From positions 1-7,859 of the forward strand of contig JADFQR010000051.1 in assembly GCA_022561735.1 (NCBI GenBank): a DNA stretch of 7,859 nt, written 5' to 3'. The notes beneath the pieces were generated by a model that worked only from the letters and a program-made list of their open reading frames with translations, searched no databases and was not told the origin of the DNA. Both the position numbers and the translations under genes were made by a program. Source of the stretch: Chloroflexota bacterium. GTDB lineage: Bacteria > Chloroflexota > Dehalococcoidia > UBA1151. This document shows, in pieces, positions 1-6,862 of this stretch (positions are counted from its first letter, which is position 1; every line of letters starts with the position of its first letter).

Positions 1-129
1 CGCCACATGGCGAGTACCGGGGATGCCGAGATCGGGGGGCCGGATGTCGGCCGTCCAATCGTTGAACCAGTTTGAATTTCGGCCGGTATATCGGTTTGGA
101 ACGCCCGCTTCATGAGTGGATACCCACAT
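1..129 (-). CDS. Possible N-terminus of an unidentified protein, cut by left edge
   Basis: Reading the minus strand from an ATG at 129-127 gives 43 codons without a stop to the window edge. The product begins MWVSTHEAGVPNRY and continues with a Trp/Asn/Asp-rich stretch (NWFNDWTADIRPPDLGIPG) that looks more like real protein than the competing frames do. A GTG six codons upstream (147-145) is an alternative start, preceded by a G-rich run; an in-frame TGA lies just before it. If real, this gene is divergent from the kinase-response regulator operon, with about 220 bp between them. I do not recognise the family. The short length and lack of a well-spaced ribosome binding site for the ATG keep the call weak. 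Confidence 0.4.
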   Translation of the reverse strand, partial: MWVSTHEAGVPNRYTGRNSNWFNDWTADIRPPDLGIPGTRHVA

Positions 130-368
130 GCCCTCAGGGTGTACCACTCACTTGACCCCCATGCTGAGCCTTACGTAGTGTGGTCTATGCGGAACACCGG
201 TACACGGACCGGCGGGCCGGGCGGCCTCATCCTTTGGGGCCGGGAGTTAACGCGGCGGCGCCAGAAGTCCGGGCCGGAGGGCATTTGCGAAGTACTGAAA
301 AAATCGACCAGAGGCACCTTGCCGGCAACCGGCCAATGGTCGGCGACGATAACAAAGACACGACCGCT
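130..368. other. Intergenic region upstream of the kinase operon
   Basis: This 239-bp stretch separates the possible minus-strand gene from the kinase-like gene. It presumably holds divergent promoters, but I found no convincing -35/-10 pair. A small 5-bp inverted repeat (CCGGT 197-201, ACCGG 208-212) is present and could be chance in such GC-rich DNA. The kinase frame stays open back to a GTG at 180, but the encoded residues (Arg/Gly/Pro-rich, no family resemblance) look non-coding. Confidence 0.4.
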
Positions 369-1049
369 ATGAACACTCGCACGGAGTTGGTCGGGCGGAT
401 CGCCGCAGGGCTTGCGCACGATTTGAACGGTCCCATCGGCGTCATGCTCGGATTCACGCGACTCGCCCTTGAGAAGCTGGAAGCGGACGATTCCGCCAGC
501 GTGACGGGGATTGTTGAATATCTCAAGATGATCGAGAATGCTGGAGAGAACGCTCGTGATCTCGCAAAAGACATGTGGGACTTCGCCCGGATGACTCCGG
601 GGGAGATCCGCGAATTCGAGTTTGTAGAGTTACTGGAGAAATCAGCGAGACTGGTCGCTCCATCGCTACGCGTGGCCGCCATCGAACCGCCCGTTCCAGG
701 AGAATTACGGGCGCAGACGGTAACGGGCGACAGGGCCATGTGGGCGCACGCGCTGGTCGGCGTGATGATCAACGCACCGACAGCTTTACCGGGCGGGGGA
801 AGTGTTTCCCTGAAACTGGAAAGACATCCAGACGGGACAACACTGGGCCTGGAATTAATCGCATCGCCAAACGAACCCGGGGTCTCCGCAACGCCACCGG
901 CGCCCGCGCAGGACTGGGTGTGCGGTGACTCCGCGAGGGCCGTGATCGACGGTCTCGGCGGTTCATTGAGATCGTCATCCAGACTGAGCGTCGAGCAATC
1001 CGGAATTGAAATTATCATACCCGTAGGCGCGTCCGGCGGAAGGGATTAA
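369..1049 (+). CDS. Small soluble histidine-kinase-like protein, degenerate ATPase domain
   Basis: The 226-residue product has no membrane segment and no sensor domain. It opens with a dimerisation/phospho-acceptor helix: GLAHDLNGPIG, with the putative phosphorylated His17 followed by acidic Asp18. A long second helix follows (about 43-75). The C-terminal half resembles a HATPase fold with an N-box-like ALVGVMINAPTALPGGG (Asn135). The G1 box (DxGxG) is not recognisable where expected near 165-172, and the G2 glycine motif is missing before the terminal RAVIDGLGGSL. The position four after His, often Asn or Thr in kinases, is Gly21. ATP-driven autokinase activity is therefore doubtful; the protein could be a phosphotransferase in the manner of ChpT, whose acceptor motif is similar, or a degenerate kinase. 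It lies directly upstream of a response regulator, its likely partner. The ATG at 369 was chosen because homology starts here; in-frame alternatives are ATG 336 and GTG 180. No good ribosome binding site decides between them. Confidence 0.8.
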   Translation: MNTRTELVGRIAAGLAHDLNGPIGVMLGFTRLALEKLEADDSASVTGIVEYLKMIENAGENARDLAKDMWDFARMTPGEIREFEFVELLEKSARLVAPSLRVAAIEPPVPGELRAQTVTGDRAMWAHALVGVMINAPTALPGGGSVSLKLERHPDGTTLGLELIASPNEPGVSATPPAPAQDWVCGDSARAVIDGLGGSLRSSSRLSVEQSGIEIIIPVGASGGRD

Positions 1050-1096
1050 AGTTGGTATCGATCCGTACTGGAATTAAATCCGTACCCCGTCTAAGC

Positions 1097-1104
1097 GAGG
1101 AGGA
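1097..1104 (+). promoter_or_regulatory. Strong Shine-Dalgarno for the response regulator
   Basis: GAGGAGGA lies seven bases before the GTG at 1112, close to ideal spacing. It favours that start over the in-frame TTG at 1052, which has its own weaker purine-rich site (AAGGGA, 1040-1045). Confidence 0.6.
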
Positions 1105-1111
1105 ACGCCAG

Positions 1112-1816
1112 GTGGTTGGCGAGCCTATTCGAGTTCTCATGGTGGATGATCACGAGTTGATGCGTGAAGCCTATGGGACACTTCTAAGCGAAGATCCCGG
1201 CATCGAGATCGTCGGCCTGGCAGGCGATGGTCAACAGGGTGTGTCCCTCGCAGCCAAGCTTCAGCCTGATGTCGTAATCATGGATGGCCGGATGCCGCGT
1301 ATGAACGGCGTGGACGCGGCAAGGATCATTCGTGAAACGCAGCCTGACATCGGGATCGTGCTGCTTTCCGCGTATGACGATGATGATTTCGTCCGTGATT
1401 TCCTTGCCGGCGACCCCAAGGGCAAGGCGTATATGTTGAAGCAGTCCCTGACCACGCTGCCCGATCTTATCCAGGCGATCCGGGACGTGGCGGACGGGAA
1501 AACCGTGCTCGCACCGCCCATCGTCGCCAAGCTGGCCGGCGCAGGAAACTCACCGGAGAGCGCGTTCCTGGCAGAGTTGACCGAGCGGGAACGCGAGGTC
1601 CTGGACTGCATGGCGCGCGGGCTTAACAACGCCGCCATCGCAGAGGAACTGTTCATCCAGCCGAGGACCGTTGAACGGCACATCGGCAGCATCTTCTCCA
1701 AGATGCGCCTGCAACAACAGCCTTCGGCGCACGCGAGGGTCAACGCTGTGCTCGCATACCTGGAGGACACAGGCAGGTTGAAGAGCGGCCGGGCGGAGAA
1801 CTCCGACGCTTTTTAA
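1112..1816 (+). CDS. NarL/FixJ-family response regulator, receiver plus LuxR-type HTH
   Basis: This is a DNA-binding response regulator of 234 residues from the GTG at 1112, or 254 from the TTG at 1052. The receiver domain is complete: acidic pair Asp12-Asp13 (VDDHE), phospho-acceptor Asp58 (VIMDGRMPRMNG), switch Ser86 (LLSAYDD) and conserved Lys110 (YMLKQS). A short linker leads to a GerE/LuxR C-terminal helix-turn-helix at about 157-200, with LTEREREVL and the recognition helix in PRTVERHIGSIFSKM. It should bind DNA as a phosphorylation-controlled dimer. The gene sits immediately downstream of the histidine-kinase-like gene, probably as one transcript; with the TTG start the gap is only two bases. 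The 20 extra residues of the longer form (charged, no domain) make the GTG start more attractive, since the receiver's first strand begins at once. Target genes cannot be inferred. Confidence 0.93.
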   Translation: MVGEPIRVLMVDDHELMREAYGTLLSEDPGIEIVGLAGDGQQGVSLAAKLQPDVVIMDGRMPRMNGVDAARIIRETQPDIGIVLLSAYDDDDFVRDFLAGDPKGKAYMLKQSLTTLPDLIQAIRDVADGKTVLAPPIVAKLAGAGNSPESAFLAELTEREREVLDCMARGLNNAAIAEELFIQPRTVERHIGSIFSKMRLQQQPSAHARVNAVLAYLEDTGRLKSGRAENSDAF

Positions 1817-1848
1817 AGTTACGCTTTCATCGGACAAGGTTTGAAAAT

Positions 1849-1873
1849 ACGCCCCCGGTTGATCCGGGGGCGT
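1849..1873 (-). terminator. Perfect 10-bp hairpin between convergent genes
   Basis: ACGCCCCCGG (1849-1858) and CCGGGGGCGT (1864-1873) form a perfect 10-bp GC-rich stem with a 5-base loop. On the minus strand the stem is followed by ATTTTC, a short T-rich tail, so it best fits an intrinsic terminator for the SDR gene, whose stop is 56 bases upstream. It also lies 33 bases past the response regulator stop and may stop plus-strand transcription too, although the plus-strand tail lacks a T run. Confidence 0.75.
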
Positions 1874-1928
1874 GTCGCGTAACAGACGCCACGGGTACGG
1901 CCAACGCCGGGTACCTTGCCGGGATTGC

Positions 1929-2684
1929 CTACTGTGCGGTCATGCCGCCGTCGATCACGAGTTCGCTGCCGGTCACGAACCCGGACTCGTCCGATGCGAG
2001 ATACAGAATCCCGTAAGCGATATCTTCCGGGACACCCATGCGGCCAATCGGCGTCCGGGCCACGCGCTCCTCACGCACGCCCGGCTGGGAGTGCAGGCCG
2101 TCAGTCATCGGCGTGTCCACGAACCCGGGATGCACGGAGTTGACCCGGATATTTACGTCCGCGTACTGGATCGCAGCGGCCTTTGAGAATGCGCGCACCG
2201 CTCCCTTGGAAGCGTGGTATGCAGTTCCGCCCTTGCTGCCCACGTTGCCGTATATGGAAGAAATGTTGATGATCGACCCGCCACCGGCCTTGCGCATTTC
2301 AGGGATCGCGTGCTTTGTTCCGAGGAACACACCCCTGGCGTTCACGGCCATGACCGCGTCCCAGCCCTCTACCGTCTGTTGTTCCGTTGGTGGGCGGCCC
2401 GGCGCCGATATGCCGGCGTTGTTTACGACGACGTCGAGCTTTCCGAACCGGGCGACAGTCTCAGCCACGACCGCCCGCCACTGATCCTCATCGGTGACAT
2501 CAAGCTTGATGAAGGCCGCCTCGCCGCCGTCATTGCGGATGTCAGACTCAAGCGCCGGTCCACGCTTATCGTCAACGTCCGCGATCACCACGCTGGCGCC
2601 CTCCGCCGCAAACAATCGCGAAGTGGCCTCGCCGATCCCCGATGCGCCCCCGCTGACGATAGCGACTTTGCCTTCCAGTCTCAT
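1929..2684 (-). CDS. Classical short-chain dehydrogenase/reductase (SDR), NAD(H)-type
   Basis: This 251-residue cytoplasmic oxidoreductase has the usual length of classical SDRs. The Rossmann nucleotide motif is SGGASGIG (11-18). Asp36 at the end of the second strand (VVIADVDD) predicts preference for NAD(H) over NADP(H). LDVTD (61-65) and NNAG (88-91) are conserved. The catalytic residues are Asn115 (VNARG), Ser143 (NISSIYG), Tyr156 and Lys160 (YHASK). The C-terminal part carries HPGFVDTPM and the terminal GSELVIDGGMTAQ. It probably interconverts a secondary alcohol and a ketone; the sequence resembles glucose 1-dehydrogenase and cyclopentanol dehydrogenase-type SDRs, but the substrate cannot be assigned. 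The ATG at 2684 was chosen because GAGAAGG lies 6-7 bases upstream and MRLEGKVAIVSGG is the typical SDR beginning; the frame stays open to 2735. It is transcribed alone, divergently from the Lon-family gene. Confidence 0.95.
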   Translation of the reverse strand: MRLEGKVAIVSGGASGIGEATSRLFAAEGASVVIADVDDKRGPALESDIRNDGGEAAFIKLDVTDEDQWRAVVAETVARFGKLDVVVNNAGISAPGRPPTEQQTVEGWDAVMAVNARGVFLGTKHAIPEMRKAGGGSIINISSIYGNVGSKGGTAYHASKGAVRAFSKAAAIQYADVNIRVNSVHPGFVDTPMTDGLHSQPGVREERVARTPIGRMGVPEDIAYGILYLASDESGFVTGSELVIDGGMTAQ

Positions 2685-2691
2685 GGCTGCA

Positions 2692-2698
2692 CCTTCTC
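2692..2698 (-). promoter_or_regulatory. Ribosome binding site fixing the SDR start
   Basis: On the minus strand GAGAAGG ends seven bases before the ATG at 2684. This supports the shorter 251-residue SDR over a start at 2735. Confidence 0.6.
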
Positions 2699-2717
2699 TG
2701 ACCTGAGGCCTGTTTAA

Positions 2718-2752
2718 CCGGCCGGAATGTAACACGGCGTTATTCCAGCCGG
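2718..2752. repeat. 35-bp imperfect inverted repeat in the divergent SDR/Lon spacer
   Basis: The left arm is CCGGC (2718-2722), C, GGAAT (2724-2728), GT, AAC (2731-2733). The right arm is GTT (2739-2741), ATTCC (2742-2746), A, GCCGG (2748-2752). This gives 13 pairable bases per arm with one C/A mismatch, a two-base bulge and a 5-base centre. It lies 33 bp upstream of the SDR start and 80 bp upstream of the Lon-family start. It could be an operator shared by both promoters, or a hairpin in the SDR leader. I saw no clear -35/-10 boxes to place it more exactly. Confidence 0.5.
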
Positions 2753-2832
2753 CTCATTCCCCCGAACCGCGTTGTACTCTCGTGCAATCAAACCCGTATC
2801 AATCTCAACCGTACATCTGCCGGGAGCGCGAG

Positions 2833-5271
2833 ATGCCAGCGAGAACGACTGCGCTGAAGAAATACGAGGTTCAGCCGGAGAAATTACGCTGGATTTGCGA
2901 TCTGCAACGGCTCAATTTCGAGTGCACGGATGAACTGGAACCTCCATCCGAGTTCATCGGCCAGGACCGCGCTGTATCGGCGGTCCAGTTCGGCCTGGGC
3001 GTGGACCGGCCCGGATACAACGTGTTCGTGACCGGGTTGACCGGCACGGGCAGGACGAGCGCCGTGGAGGCGCTGCTGGCGCGGGTGGTTGAAGAGCGGG
3101 CGGCATCCGGGGATCAACCTGAAATAAGGGACATCTGCTTCGTACACAACTTCTCGCAACCGGAACGTCCGGCGGCCCTGATCCTTCCAAAAGGCGGCGG
3201 CCGCGAGCTTTGCTCGCTTATCTCCGGGCTGCTCGAAACACTGCGCCGCGAGATCAATAACGCGTTCACAAGTGACGAGTACAGGGTGGAGCAGAAAAGG
3301 ATCACGGACGCGGGGACGGCGCGTCGGCAGGAACTGATACAGAAATCGGAAAAGTTCGCCACCGAAAAAGGGTTCGCCATCCAGATATCGCAGGTCGGAA
3401 TAGCCGTCATCCCGCTCCTCGACGGCAGCCCGATGGATGCTGAAAAGTACCAGGGCCTGCCCGACGAACAACGTGAAACACTCGACGCCGGCCGGAAAGA
3501 GGTCTCGGATAACGTTGAGGCCGCCATGCGGGAGGTCCAGGAGAGGGATCGGCAGCAGGTGGAGGAACTGGCAGCCCTGGAGCGACGCGTTGGCGAGCAA
3601 ACGATCAAGTCCCCGTTCGACGAGTTGTTCGACAAGTACGAGCCCGGTGGAAATCCTGGCGTCTTCCTCAAGGGTCTTCACGAGTACACGCTGGGACACC
3701 TGGATATCTTCCAGGGCAAGGACAAGTCGCCAGAGCAGCCACCGGCAATGGGCCAGTTCCCACCCACGCCAGATGTGAATCCCATGCTGCCGTTCGAGGT
3801 GAATCTCTTCGCCGATCACGGCGAGACCGCAGGTCCCCCGATCGTGATCGAGCAGCACCCAACTTATTTCAACCTGTTCGGGAGGATCGAGCGCCAGGCC
3901 GTGCTCGGCACTTACGTAACAAATCACACGATGTTGCGCGCCGGATCGATCATGTCCGCGAGCGGGGGATACCTGGTGATGCAGGCCAGGGACGTGGTGA
4001 CGTCTCCCGGTTCCTGGGAAGCGCTAAAACGCGTCCTCCGCACCGGCCAGCTCATGCTGGAAGACCCGATGGACTTCACGCCCGGCGTGACGCCACAGGG
4101 CCTCCGCCCCGAATCGATTCCCGTCAACGTCAAGGTGATCCTGACCGGGGATATGCAGATATACCAGACACTGGCTTCCCTCGACCCCGAGTTCTGGGAG
4201 GTGTTCAAGGTGCGGGCGGATTTCGATTCCCAGATGGAGGCGACGGACGATCATGTCTCGGCAATCGGCTCGTTCATCTGCGGCGTGGTGACTGAAAATG
4301 AGCTGAACCACTTCAAGCGTGACGGGGTTGGAGCCGTAGTCGAGTACGCGAGCCGGATGGTTGCGGAGCAGGGCAAGCTTTCAACCCGCTTCGGTTTCAT
4401 CAAAGATTTGATCGTGGAGTCTTCGTTCTGGGCGCAGAAGGACGGTGCCGATCTCGTCCAGCGTGAACACGTGGAGCAAGCGCTTGAACAGCGCGTCTAC
4501 CGCTCCGGACTTGTATCTGACCGCATCCAGGAGGCGATGCTCAGGGGCGATCTCATGGTGGATCTTGAAGGCGAACGCGTCGGCCAGGTCAACGGTCTCG
4601 CCGTCTACCAGATGGGAGACCTGGCGTTCGGCAAGCCGAGCCGAATCACCGCTCGAACGTACATGGGCCAACAGGGAGTGGTGAATATCGAGCGCGAGGC
4701 CAACATGAGCGGAAGCACGCACGACAAGGGCGTGCTGATCCTGGGCGGCTTCCTTGGCTCCAGGTTCGCCCAGGACTTCCCGCTGTCCGTCGCCGTGAGC
4801 ATCGCGTTCGAGCAGTCCTACTCTGGCGTGGACGGCGATTCCGCCTCGTCAACGGAGCTGTACGCCATCCTGTCCAGCCTCTCCGAACTGCCGATTCGAC
4901 AGGGGATCGCCGTCACCGGCTCGGTAAACCAGATGGGCGATATCCAGCCGATCGGCGGCGCCAACGAGAAGATAGAGGGCTTCTTTGACCTGTGTCGAGC
5001 CGCCGGGATGACGCAGGACGTCGGGGTCATGATTCCCCACCAGAACGTGGACAATCTCACCCTTCGCCCGGATGTGGTCAAGGCGGTGGAAAAGGGCGAG
5101 TTCCATGTTTACGCCGTCAAGACGATCGATGACGGTATAGAGGTCCTGACAGGTGTTCCCGCCGGAAAGCCCGGAGCGCGTGGCCGCTATCCAAAAAAGT
5201 CGGTCAATGGCCTGGTATCGGAGCGTCTCCGGCAGATGGCGGAAGTGATGAAAACGTACTCACGCATTTGA
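2833..5271 (+). CDS. Lon-family Ser-Lys protease with altered AAA+ site (LonB/LonC/YcbZ-like)
   Basis: The 812-residue product begins with the family N-terminus (EKLRWICDLQRLNFECTDEL). A P-loop-like GLTGTGRT (68-75) has Arg74 where Walker A has Lys. A charged, helical and probably coiled-coil insertion spans about 137-256. The family core follows (EQHPTYFNLFGRIERQA, then SGGYLVMQARD at 377-387), where the usual Walker B acidic pair is absent, then a sensor-like VKVILTGDMQIYQ. The C-terminal Lon protease domain has catalytic Ser670 (DGDSASS) and Lys713 (GGANEKIEG), 43 residues apart as in E. coli Lon (Ser679/Lys722). There is no LonA N-terminal domain and no membrane segment, so it is a cytosolic peptidase. 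ATP hydrolysis looks impaired; ATP-independent LonC enzymes are known. The ATG at 2833 is preceded by GGGAG at 2822-2826; a GTG at 2782 would add 17 residues without family likeness. It is probably monocistronic. Confidence 0.92.
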   Translation: MPARTTALKKYEVQPEKLRWICDLQRLNFECTDELEPPSEFIGQDRAVSAVQFGLGVDRPGYNVFVTGLTGTGRTSAVEALLARVVEERAASGDQPEIRDICFVHNFSQPERPAALILPKGGGRELCSLISGLLETLRREINNAFTSDEYRVEQKRITDAGTARRQELIQKSEKFATEKGFAIQISQVGIAVIPLLDGSPMDAEKYQGLPDEQRETLDAGRKEVSDNVEAAMREVQERDRQQVEELAALERRVGEQTIKSPFDELFDKYEPGGNPGVFLKGLHEYTLGHLDIFQGKDKSPEQPPAMGQFPPTPDVNPMLPFEVNLFADHGETAGPPIVIEQHPTYFNLFGRIERQAVLGTYVTNHTMLRAGSIMSASGGYLVMQARDVVTSPGSWEALKRVLRTGQLMLEDPMDFTPGVTPQGLRPESIPVNVKVILTGDMQIYQTLASLDPEFWEVFKVRADFDSQMEATDDHVSAIGSFICGVVTENELNHFKRDGVGAVVEYASRMVAEQGKLSTRFGFIKDLIVESSFWAQKDGADLVQREHVEQALEQRVYRSGLVSDRIQEAMLRGDLMVDLEGERVGQVNGLAVYQMGDLAFGKPSRITARTYMGQQGVVNIEREANMSGSTHDKGVLILGGFLGSRFAQDFPLSVAVSIAFEQSYSGVDGDSASSTELYAILSSLSELPIRQGIAVTGSVNQMGDIQPIGGANEKIEGFFDLCRAAGMTQDVGVMIPHQNVDNLTLRPDVVKAVEKGEFHVYAVKTIDDGIEVLTGVPAGKPGARGRYPKKSVNGLVSERLRQMAEVMKTYSRI

Positions 5272-5491
5272 ACCGATGTTGGTCAACCGGGCGCCAGCGC
5301 GGCGGGAGACGATCCCCGTTTAACCCCTGATTGGTTACTCAGACCTCTCGTAGCAACCGGGCATACGTGGCACAGTAAGGCGTTCGGGCCTTCCCGAACC
5401 CGATGCAAGACCGTAGTCGAATAGCAGGCGAATCAAGGGTGTCGAGCGAAACCGGTCCGGGCTGCGGCGAAAACTCCCAGAGCTCCAGATC
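5272..5491. other. Intergenic region between Lon-family and MFS genes
   Basis: This 220-bp stretch shows no supported gene. It contains a weak hairpin soon after the Lon-family stop (GGGA 5304-5307, TCCC 5313-5316, followed by CGTTTAA), possibly a poor terminator, and the stronger hairpin described separately. It presumably contains the transporter promoter, but no clear boxes were found. Confidence 0.4.
5382..5399. other. Perfect 7-bp hairpin without T tract
   Basis: GTTCGGG (5382-5388) and CCCGAAC (5393-5399) form a perfect stem closing a 4-base loop. No T run follows on either strand, so it is not a canonical intrinsic terminator. It may be a transcript-end stabiliser for the Lon-family mRNA, part of the transporter leader, or chance. 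Confidence 0.35.
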
Positions 5492-6802
5492 ATGAATCGC
5501 CTGGCAGCAAGGGTCCGATCCACTCGTTACGGCTGGTGGGTGGCTATCGCCGGGTCGTTCAACATGGCGTTGACGTCCGGGCCCACGTTCCACGCGCAGA
5601 GCGTTATCTTCGCCGCCGTGGAGGCCCAGACCGGTTGGAGCCGTACCCTGGTCACGGGCGTGGGGACATTTGGCCGTTTCGGCGGCGCCTTGCTGGGGCC
5701 GGTTGAGGGCTTTCTGGCGGACCGGATCGGGCCGGCATGGATGATGCTCGTCGGCCTGATCATCGGTGGGCTGGGGTTCATCATGCTGTCGCAGATGGGC
5801 GACAGCCCGATCATCTACTACGTCGCCTATTTCATCCTGTCGCTGGGTTTCTCCGGCGGCGGTTTTGTGCCAGCGACGGCCGCCGTAGCAAAGTGGTTGC
5901 CGACACGCCGGGCGACCGGCATCGCGATCGTCCTGGCCGGGAGCAGTATCGGCGGGTTCATGGTCCCGGCCATCTCATGGGGCATCAGGCACCACGGCTT
6001 CGAAGCGACGATGATCTCGATCGGCATCGCCGGCATCGTGGCCGCCCCCGGTTTCTTCTGGGCGATGTCCCGTCGCGGCGTTCTGCCCAACACCGCAACC
6101 GTCGATGACTCCGGCGAGCTAAGGGTCGCCGTTGACGACGGGTCGTTCACTCTCCGGGAGGCGATGCACGCACGAGCGTTCTGGGTGATCGCGATCACGC
6201 ATTTGCTATCGAATCTGTCCACGGCCGCCGTCTCCGCGCACCTGTTCCTGGCGCTGACCGATGTCGGCATATCGGATGTCAGGGCGGCTGGCGTCATCCC
6301 GATCTTCGTTGGAATCTCGTTTTTCGCTCAACTGGGTGGAGGGTTCGTCGGGGACCATTTGGACAAGCGGATCATGCTGTCCGTCAGCATATTCGTACAG
6401 GCCATCGCAATGGTGGTGCTGGCCTACGCCACCAGTTACTCCGGAGCGGTGCTGTTCGCCGTGCTGTGGGGCATCGGATTCGGCACCAGGACGCCGATAC
6501 TCCATGCTCTTCGCGGCGACTATTTTGGCAGCCGGTACTTTGGTTCAATCCTCGGGATATCGAGCGTGCCGATGATCATCGGCATGACGGCCACGCCGGT
6601 GCTGGTGGGCCTGACGTTCGACATGCAGGGCACCTACCAGTGGGCCTTTCTCTTTACGGCGGTGACGGCCTTTATGGGATCAGGGTTGATCCTTTTTGCC
6701 AGGCGTCCCATCCGGCCATCGCGCGGCGTGTTCAACCCCGGCGTAACCGCTCCAACAACGGCCATGGTCGAATCCACCGCTGAATCCGGCCCCGGCGACT
6801 GA
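5492..6802 (+). CDS. Major facilitator superfamily permease, monocarboxylate/oxalate-formate type
   Basis: This 436-residue inner-membrane transporter has about twelve hydrophobic segments (approximately 14-35, 51-72, 83-101, 107-130, 141-162, 172-193, 229-250, 264-285, 292-312, 316-338, 352-375, 383-404), with a longer hydrophilic central loop around 194-226. It starts with the YGWWVAIAGSF segment typical of carboxylate-type MFS proteins. The MFS motif A appears as GFLADRIG (73-80) and again in the second half as GGGFVGDHLDKR (282-293). RGDYFGSRYFGSILG (341-355) matches the conserved segment of monocarboxylate and OFA-type transporters. The likely role is proton-coupled or exchange transport of a small organic acid, but the substrate is unknown. 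The ATG at 5492 has no strong ribosome binding site, yet no other upstream start in frame is plausible. The amidase gene follows on the same strand after 190 bp, suggesting but not proving a shared pathway. Confidence 0.93.
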   Translation: MNRLAARVRSTRYGWWVAIAGSFNMALTSGPTFHAQSVIFAAVEAQTGWSRTLVTGVGTFGRFGGALLGPVEGFLADRIGPAWMMLVGLIIGGLGFIMLSQMGDSPIIYYVAYFILSLGFSGGGFVPATAAVAKWLPTRRATGIAIVLAGSSIGGFMVPAISWGIRHHGFEATMISIGIAGIVAAPGFFWAMSRRGVLPNTATVDDSGELRVAVDDGSFTLREAMHARAFWVIAITHLLSNLSTAAVSAHLFLALTDVGISDVRAAGVIPIFVGISFFAQLGGGFVGDHLDKRIMLSVSIFVQAIAMVVLAYATSYSGAVLFAVLWGIGFGTRTPILHALRGDYFGSRYFGSILGISSVPMIIGMTATPVLVGLTFDMQGTYQWAFLFTAVTAFMGSGLILFARRPIRPSRGVFNPGVTAPTTAMVESTAESGPGD

Positions 6803-6803
6803 C

Positions 6804-6814
6804 ATCTCAGAGAT
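6804..6814. repeat. Short palindrome just after the MFS stop codon
   Basis: ATCTC-A-GAGAT is a perfect 5-bp dyad around one central base. It begins one base after the transporter stop codon and can be extended with a bulge (TGA ... TCA). It is small enough to occur by chance. It could be a regulator half-site pair for the downstream amidase. Confidence 0.3.
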
Positions 6815-6828
6815 CAGTAAATTGGCGC

Positions 6829-6862
6829 CTGCCCGGAGAGTGACGGAGAAGTCACATGGCAG
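6829..6862 (+). other. Nested inverted repeats forming a candidate structured leader
   Basis: CTGCC (6829-6833) can pair with GGCAG (6858-6862), enclosing a second perfect stem GTGAC (6840-6844) with GTCAC (6851-6855). The internal loop and the start of the apical loop share the hexamer CGGAGA (6834-6839 and 6844-6849). This gives a two-stem hairpin with an asymmetric internal loop, 131 bases before the amidase start. I could not match it to a known riboswitch class. It may be a protein-binding DNA dyad, an RNA element or coincidence. Confidence 0.35.

Noticed and set aside
197..212. CCGGT/ACCGG inverted repeat upstream of the kinase-like gene
   Set aside because: Only five base pairs in GC-rich DNA, easily due to chance, with no T tract or promoter context.
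180..368. N-terminal extension of the kinase-like protein from the GTG at 180
   Set aside because: The extra 63 residues are Arg/Gly/Pro-rich without a domain, and family similarity begins only after the ATG at 369. A start at ATG 336 remains possible.
227..1018. A 263-codon open frame on the minus strand opposite the kinase-like gene
   Set aside because: It is Ser/Pro/Arg-rich with no family resemblance and mirrors the codon bias of the plus-strand gene, which has recognisable motifs.
2772..2802. TTGTAC ... TATCAA as a promoter for the Lon-family gene
   Set aside because: The spacer is 19 bases and both boxes match the sigma-70 consensus only partly, so it is not distinguishable from background.
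2884..3927. A 347-codon open frame on the minus strand opposite the Lon-family gene
   Set aside because: The plus strand here encodes conserved Lon-family blocks; the antisense product is low-complexity and resembles nothing known.
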